Origin: Planctomycetota bacterium
Lineage (GTDB): Bacteria > Planctomycetota > Planctomycetia > Gemmatales > Gemmataceae
Assembly: GCA_021413735.1 (NCBI GenBank)
Contig: JAIOPV010000131.1
Location: 62,001 to 126,000, forward strand
DNA: 64,000 nucleotides
Direction of reading: 5' to 3'
Part shown: positions 61,576 to 64,000 of the stretch, in pieces
Layout of the letters: each line of letters opens with the position of its first letter
Numbering within the stretch: position 1 is the first letter of the stretch
The notes under the pieces: model-generated
Seen by the model: the letters and a program-made list of their open reading frames with translations, nothing else
Database searches by the model: none
Told to the model about the DNA's origin: nothing
Made by a program: the position numbers and the translations under genes

Positions 61576-62910
61576 ATGCTCGAAGTTGCGCTATTGCTCT
61601 CTGTGTTCGCCGTGAAGACCGCGGATTTGCCGCCGGGTGCGGTACTGCGTCTCGGCGACGACCGCTGGCGCGCAGCCGGCGAAGTGCGAGACCTCCGATT
61701 CTCGACGGACGGCGTCACGCTGTCCGGATGGGTTGGACATGCCGATGGCTCGGTCAGACCTGCGTCCTGGAACGTCGCGGGAGGGTTCCCTTGTGCAAAT
61801 GTGCTTCTGCGTTCACCGTCGGAATGGATTGCCGAGGAGACACCGAGCGTTCGCCTTGGCGGGAATCGTGTGTTGACCGCTGGCCCCGGAAATGCCGGCC
61901 GTGTCTGGGATGCGACGACTGCTCGCCAACTCGCACAACTCACGGGTCACATCGGACGTGTCACCGCTGTTGCGAAATCGCCAGACGGTAAGCGACTCGC
62001 CACCGGAAGCGCCGACGGCCTCGTTCGACTCTGGGATGGCGAAACATTCCGCCCTATTTCGGAACCACAAGGGCACATTGCTCCGGTCCGAACTGTTCGG
62101 GTTTCGGCCGATGGCAAGCGAGCTGTCACTCTGAGCGACGACGGCACGGCGAGAGTATGGAACCTCGCCACAGGGGCTGAATTGAGAGCGTTTGCGGTTG
62201 CGGGATCGGTCGAATTCACTCCGGATGGGCTGGGGTTGATTGCACTCACGGTTGAGGGCGAAGCGACCGTTCGCGATATCCTTACTGGCGCGGAGATGGT
62301 CCCCAGCCAACCGCCGAAACCACCCTCATTCACGGTTGCCGACTGGTTGGCACATCACGGCGTTCCGATGGCTATTTCGCCAGCGGGGAGAATGGTTGCG
62401 GTGGCTTGCACCGACGGAACAGTCGTCTTGGACGAAATGGCAACGCGAGGAGGTCGTCGCCAAATTCGTGGTCACGGCTCCCGGTGTGTTGCCGTTGCGT
62501 TCACTCCGGATGGAACGCGGCTCCTCACGGCAGGGGCCGATCACACCGTTCTCGTGTGGGATGTGCGACCGCAAGCGATGCCGTTGCCGATGGAAGTGCG
62601 ACGCGAAACGAACGCGGCGAAGTTGTGGGCGACCATGTGCGTCGGCAAAGCAGACGCATCGTACCTCGCGATGGCTCGGCTTGCGCTGGAGCCTGCTGCT
62701 GCGGTCGCCACGGCCCGAATGCGAATGAAGCCGGCAACGGCACCCGACGGGGACACGACACCCCGACTCGCTAATGGGAGAGCAATTGAGTTGTTGGAAT
62801 CGCTGCGGACAGCGGAAGCTCGCGCCTTCCTGAAGGAACTGGCGGGTGGAGATGGGTCTGCGTGGCGAACTCAGGAAGCGAAGCGAGCGCTCGAACGGCT
62901 CGGGAAGTGA
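61576..62910 (+). CDS. WD40 repeat protein, exported
   Basis: This protein is about 444 aa. A short signal peptide (MLEVALLLSVFAVKTADLPP) is followed by WD40 blades: LTGHIGRVTAVAKSPDGKRL with LVRLWD, GHIAPVRTVRVSADGKRAVT with ARVWNLATG, and GHGSRCVAVAFTPDGTRLLT with VLVWDVRP. The helical tail (KLWATMCVGKADASYLAMAR, then RAFLKELAGG and EAKRALERLGK) is one I recall on many planctomycete WD40 proteins. It is a protein-interaction propeller with no enzymatic motif. ATG at 61576 has GGAGG five bases upstream, better than the ATG at 61555. Confidence 0.87.
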   Translation: MLEVALLLSVFAVKTADLPPGAVLRLGDDRWRAAGEVRDLRFSTDGVTLSGWVGHADGSVRPASWNVAGGFPCANVLLRSPSEWIAEETPSVRLGGNRVLTAGPGNAGRVWDATTARQLAQLTGHIGRVTAVAKSPDGKRLATGSADGLVRLWDGETFRPISEPQGHIAPVRTVRVSADGKRAVTLSDDGTARVWNLATGAELRAFAVAGSVEFTPDGLGLIALTVEGEATVRDILTGAEMVPSQPPKPPSFTVADWLAHHGVPMAISPAGRMVAVACTDGTVVLDEMATRGGRRQIRGHGSRCVAVAFTPDGTRLLTAGADHTVLVWDVRPQAMPLPMEVRRETNAAKLWATMCVGKADASYLAMARLALEPAAAVATARMRMKPATAPDGDTTPRLANGRAIELLESLRTAEARAFLKELAGGDGSAWRTQEAKRALERLGK

Positions 62911-62917
62911 GTTCCAT

Positions 62918-62937
62918 CTTCGCCGCAAGCGGCGAAG
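62918..62937. repeat. GCCGC-AA-GCGGC palindrome between convergent genes
   Basis: CTTCGCCGC and GCGGCGAAG are separated by AA. It fills the 29-bp gap between the WD40 stop and the leftward kinase stop, where it can serve as a bidirectional terminator. It has the same core as 9732-9784 and 45997-46010. Confidence 0.65.
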
Positions 62938-62939
62938 AC

Positions 62940-64000
62940 CTACTTCACCAGAACGAGATACCCAATCACGGCCGACAGGATCAGCACAACAGCCAACAGA
63001 ATCGGGGTCCAGTCGAACGGCGGCTTCTTCGACGACTTCCCGCTCTTGCGATTCTTCTCCAACCTTCCAGAAGCCTTGGCCGATGGCGCAAACGGCTCCG
63101 TCTCATCGTAGTCTTGCTCAGCGGGCGTGCCGCGTCGCGGTGGATTCGGATTCGATGGAGTTGGTCTCGCTGAGTTGGCCGGAGTCGGTCGCATCGCTCC
63201 CGACTGAGGACCGCTTCGCCCCGACGGTGCTGGCGGTGTCATCCGACCCGAACGACTCGCCGCCGGGCTACTCATCGGGTTCGCGTTCATGTCAACCGCT
63301 TCGGCATCGACCGGCCGCATTCGCGCCGACGACTGCGGACCCGATCCGGGGTTTCGCGAAGTCGGCGGTGGCGGCAACGCCGCCGGGTTCACGACCAGAT
63401 CGCGAAACTCCGCCACGCTCGACAACGGTTGAAACTGTCCCGTCTTCGTTCGGTTCACCAGAATCAGCGTCGTGTCGCCCAGCAGGTTATCGCGAAGAGC
63501 GTTTCGGATGCTCTCCGTGTTGCCCTTCACCGTGTGTGCCACGCCAGTCTCGTCCTTGTAGACGAGATACCACACGTCTGCCGCTGCGTTTGCGGCTGGC
63601 TGCGCTCCGGGTCGGGGCGGAGCCGTGCGACTCTGCCCTGTCAGGTCTTCGAGGAACTCCCGGCAACTCGCCGGCCGGCGATCCGGTTCTGCGCTCATGG
63701 CGCGACGAATCGCCCAATCCACGCGATCAGTGAGAGCCGGGTTCAACTCTCGCGGCGTCGGGAACTCGTTGCGAACTTTCTTCATCCAGCAGTCGAGCGG
63801 GCTGGCGTTATCGAACGGAATCTGACCCGTCACCATCGCGTAGAGCGTCGCGCCCAGCGAGTAGATGTCGCCTCGCACGTCCACGTTCTTCGCGTTGCGG
63901 AACTGCTCGGGTGCCATGTAGTGGGGCGTGCCAAGCCCGCGACCGGTCTTCGTCAGGTTCAAGTCGCCTTCCACGTCCTTGACCAACCCCATATCGGTGA
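62940..64000 (-). CDS. Hanks-type Ser/Thr protein kinase with C-terminal TM (5' end outside window)
   Basis: This is the C-terminal 353 or so residues of a transmembrane Ser/Thr kinase; the N-lobe and catalytic loop lie beyond 64000. Visible parts are the metal motif region read as T-DMG-LVKD (DMG where DFG is usual), the activation segment GLGTPHYMAPEQF, DIYSLGATLYAMVTGQIPF, and helix regions to about residue 125. Next comes a roughly 80-residue domain (VWYLVYKDETGVAHTVKGNT, LRDNLLGDTTLILVNRTKTG) resembling the GYF-2-like segments on planctomycete kinases. A Pro/Ser/Arg-rich linker and a C-terminal TM helix (WTPILLAVVLILSAVIGYLV) end the protein, with almost no residues beyond the membrane. 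The partial start is the window edge, not a true start. Confidence 0.88.
   Translation of the reverse strand, partial: TDMGLVKDVEGDLNLTKTGRGLGTPHYMAPEQFRNAKNVDVRGDIYSLGATLYAMVTGQIPFDNASPLDCWMKKVRNEFPTPRELNPALTDRVDWAIRRAMSAEPDRRPASCREFLEDLTGQSRTAPPRPGAQPAANAAADVWYLVYKDETGVAHTVKGNTESIRNALRDNLLGDTTLILVNRTKTGQFQPLSSVAEFRDLVVNPAALPPPPTSRNPGSGPQSSARMRPVDAEAVDMNANPMSSPAASRSGRMTPPAPSGRSGPQSGAMRPTPANSARPTPSNPNPPRRGTPAEQDYDETEPFAPSAKASGRLEKNRKSGKSSKKPPFDWTPILLAVVLILSAVIGYLVLVK

Overview
The window comes from a GC-rich planctomycete, most likely a member of the Gemmataceae (Gemmata and relatives). The case rests on gene content. There are two DUF1559 pseudopilin-like proteins with a H-X9-DG tail, a DUF1501 Tat-exported protein, and two DUF4058 proteins. 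There are exported PQQ-propeller proteins that begin with the W-P-x-Y-R-G-P motif, a WD40 protein with a helical tail, Hanks-type Ser/Thr kinases, an ECF sigma factor, and large repeat proteins with a VE-x-L-x-DR-x-x-P/S motif near the N-terminus. No rRNA, tRNA, CRISPR array, replication origin or intact mobile element was seen.

Layout. 1-12.7 kb: S9 peptidase; an ECF sigma factor translationally coupled to a one-TM protein; a PQQ propeller; an Asp-box propeller; an orphan PxpB; a two-gene ABC-2 exporter; an RTX-type protein; and a GH63-like glucosidase. 12.7-16.5 kb: a degraded accessory patch with an IS630 transposase remnant, two convergent overlapping lineage-type genes and a chimeric frameshifted pseudogene. 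16.5-22 kb: an SNF2 helicase / SWIM zinc-finger pair and a second PQQ propeller.

22.2-42.1 kb: the centrepiece. Three giant same-strand paralogues (2325, 2161 and about 2030 aa) share one architecture: a basic N-terminus with the VE-x-L-x-DR-x-x-P motif, beta-helix-like start, a very long glycine-rich repeat tract, adhesive modules (Ig-like or fibronectin III), a calcium-type FG-GAP propeller and a short conserved C-terminus. They are followed at 42.3 kb by a TPR-sulfotransferase fusion. I infer a cell-surface protein locus built by tandem duplication and module exchange, possibly with a modifying enzyme next to it.

44.6-64 kb: two exported prenyltransferase/squalene-cyclase-fold toroid proteins; a tail-to-tail DUF4058 pair; DUF1501; a cytoplasmic Ser/Thr kinase downstream of a Cys-rich protein; two divergent membrane proteins that both carry OB-like domains; two DUF1559 proteins; a zinc-ribbon membrane protein; a WD40 protein; and a Ser/Thr kinase cut by the window edge.

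Many gene ends, especially between convergent genes, carry long near-perfect hairpins. Several share a GCCGC-AA-GCGGC core and look like a dispersed palindrome family doubling as terminators. Start codons were moved downstream of the longest reading frame where a ribosome binding site or signal peptide supported it; stop positions are certain, starts less so.
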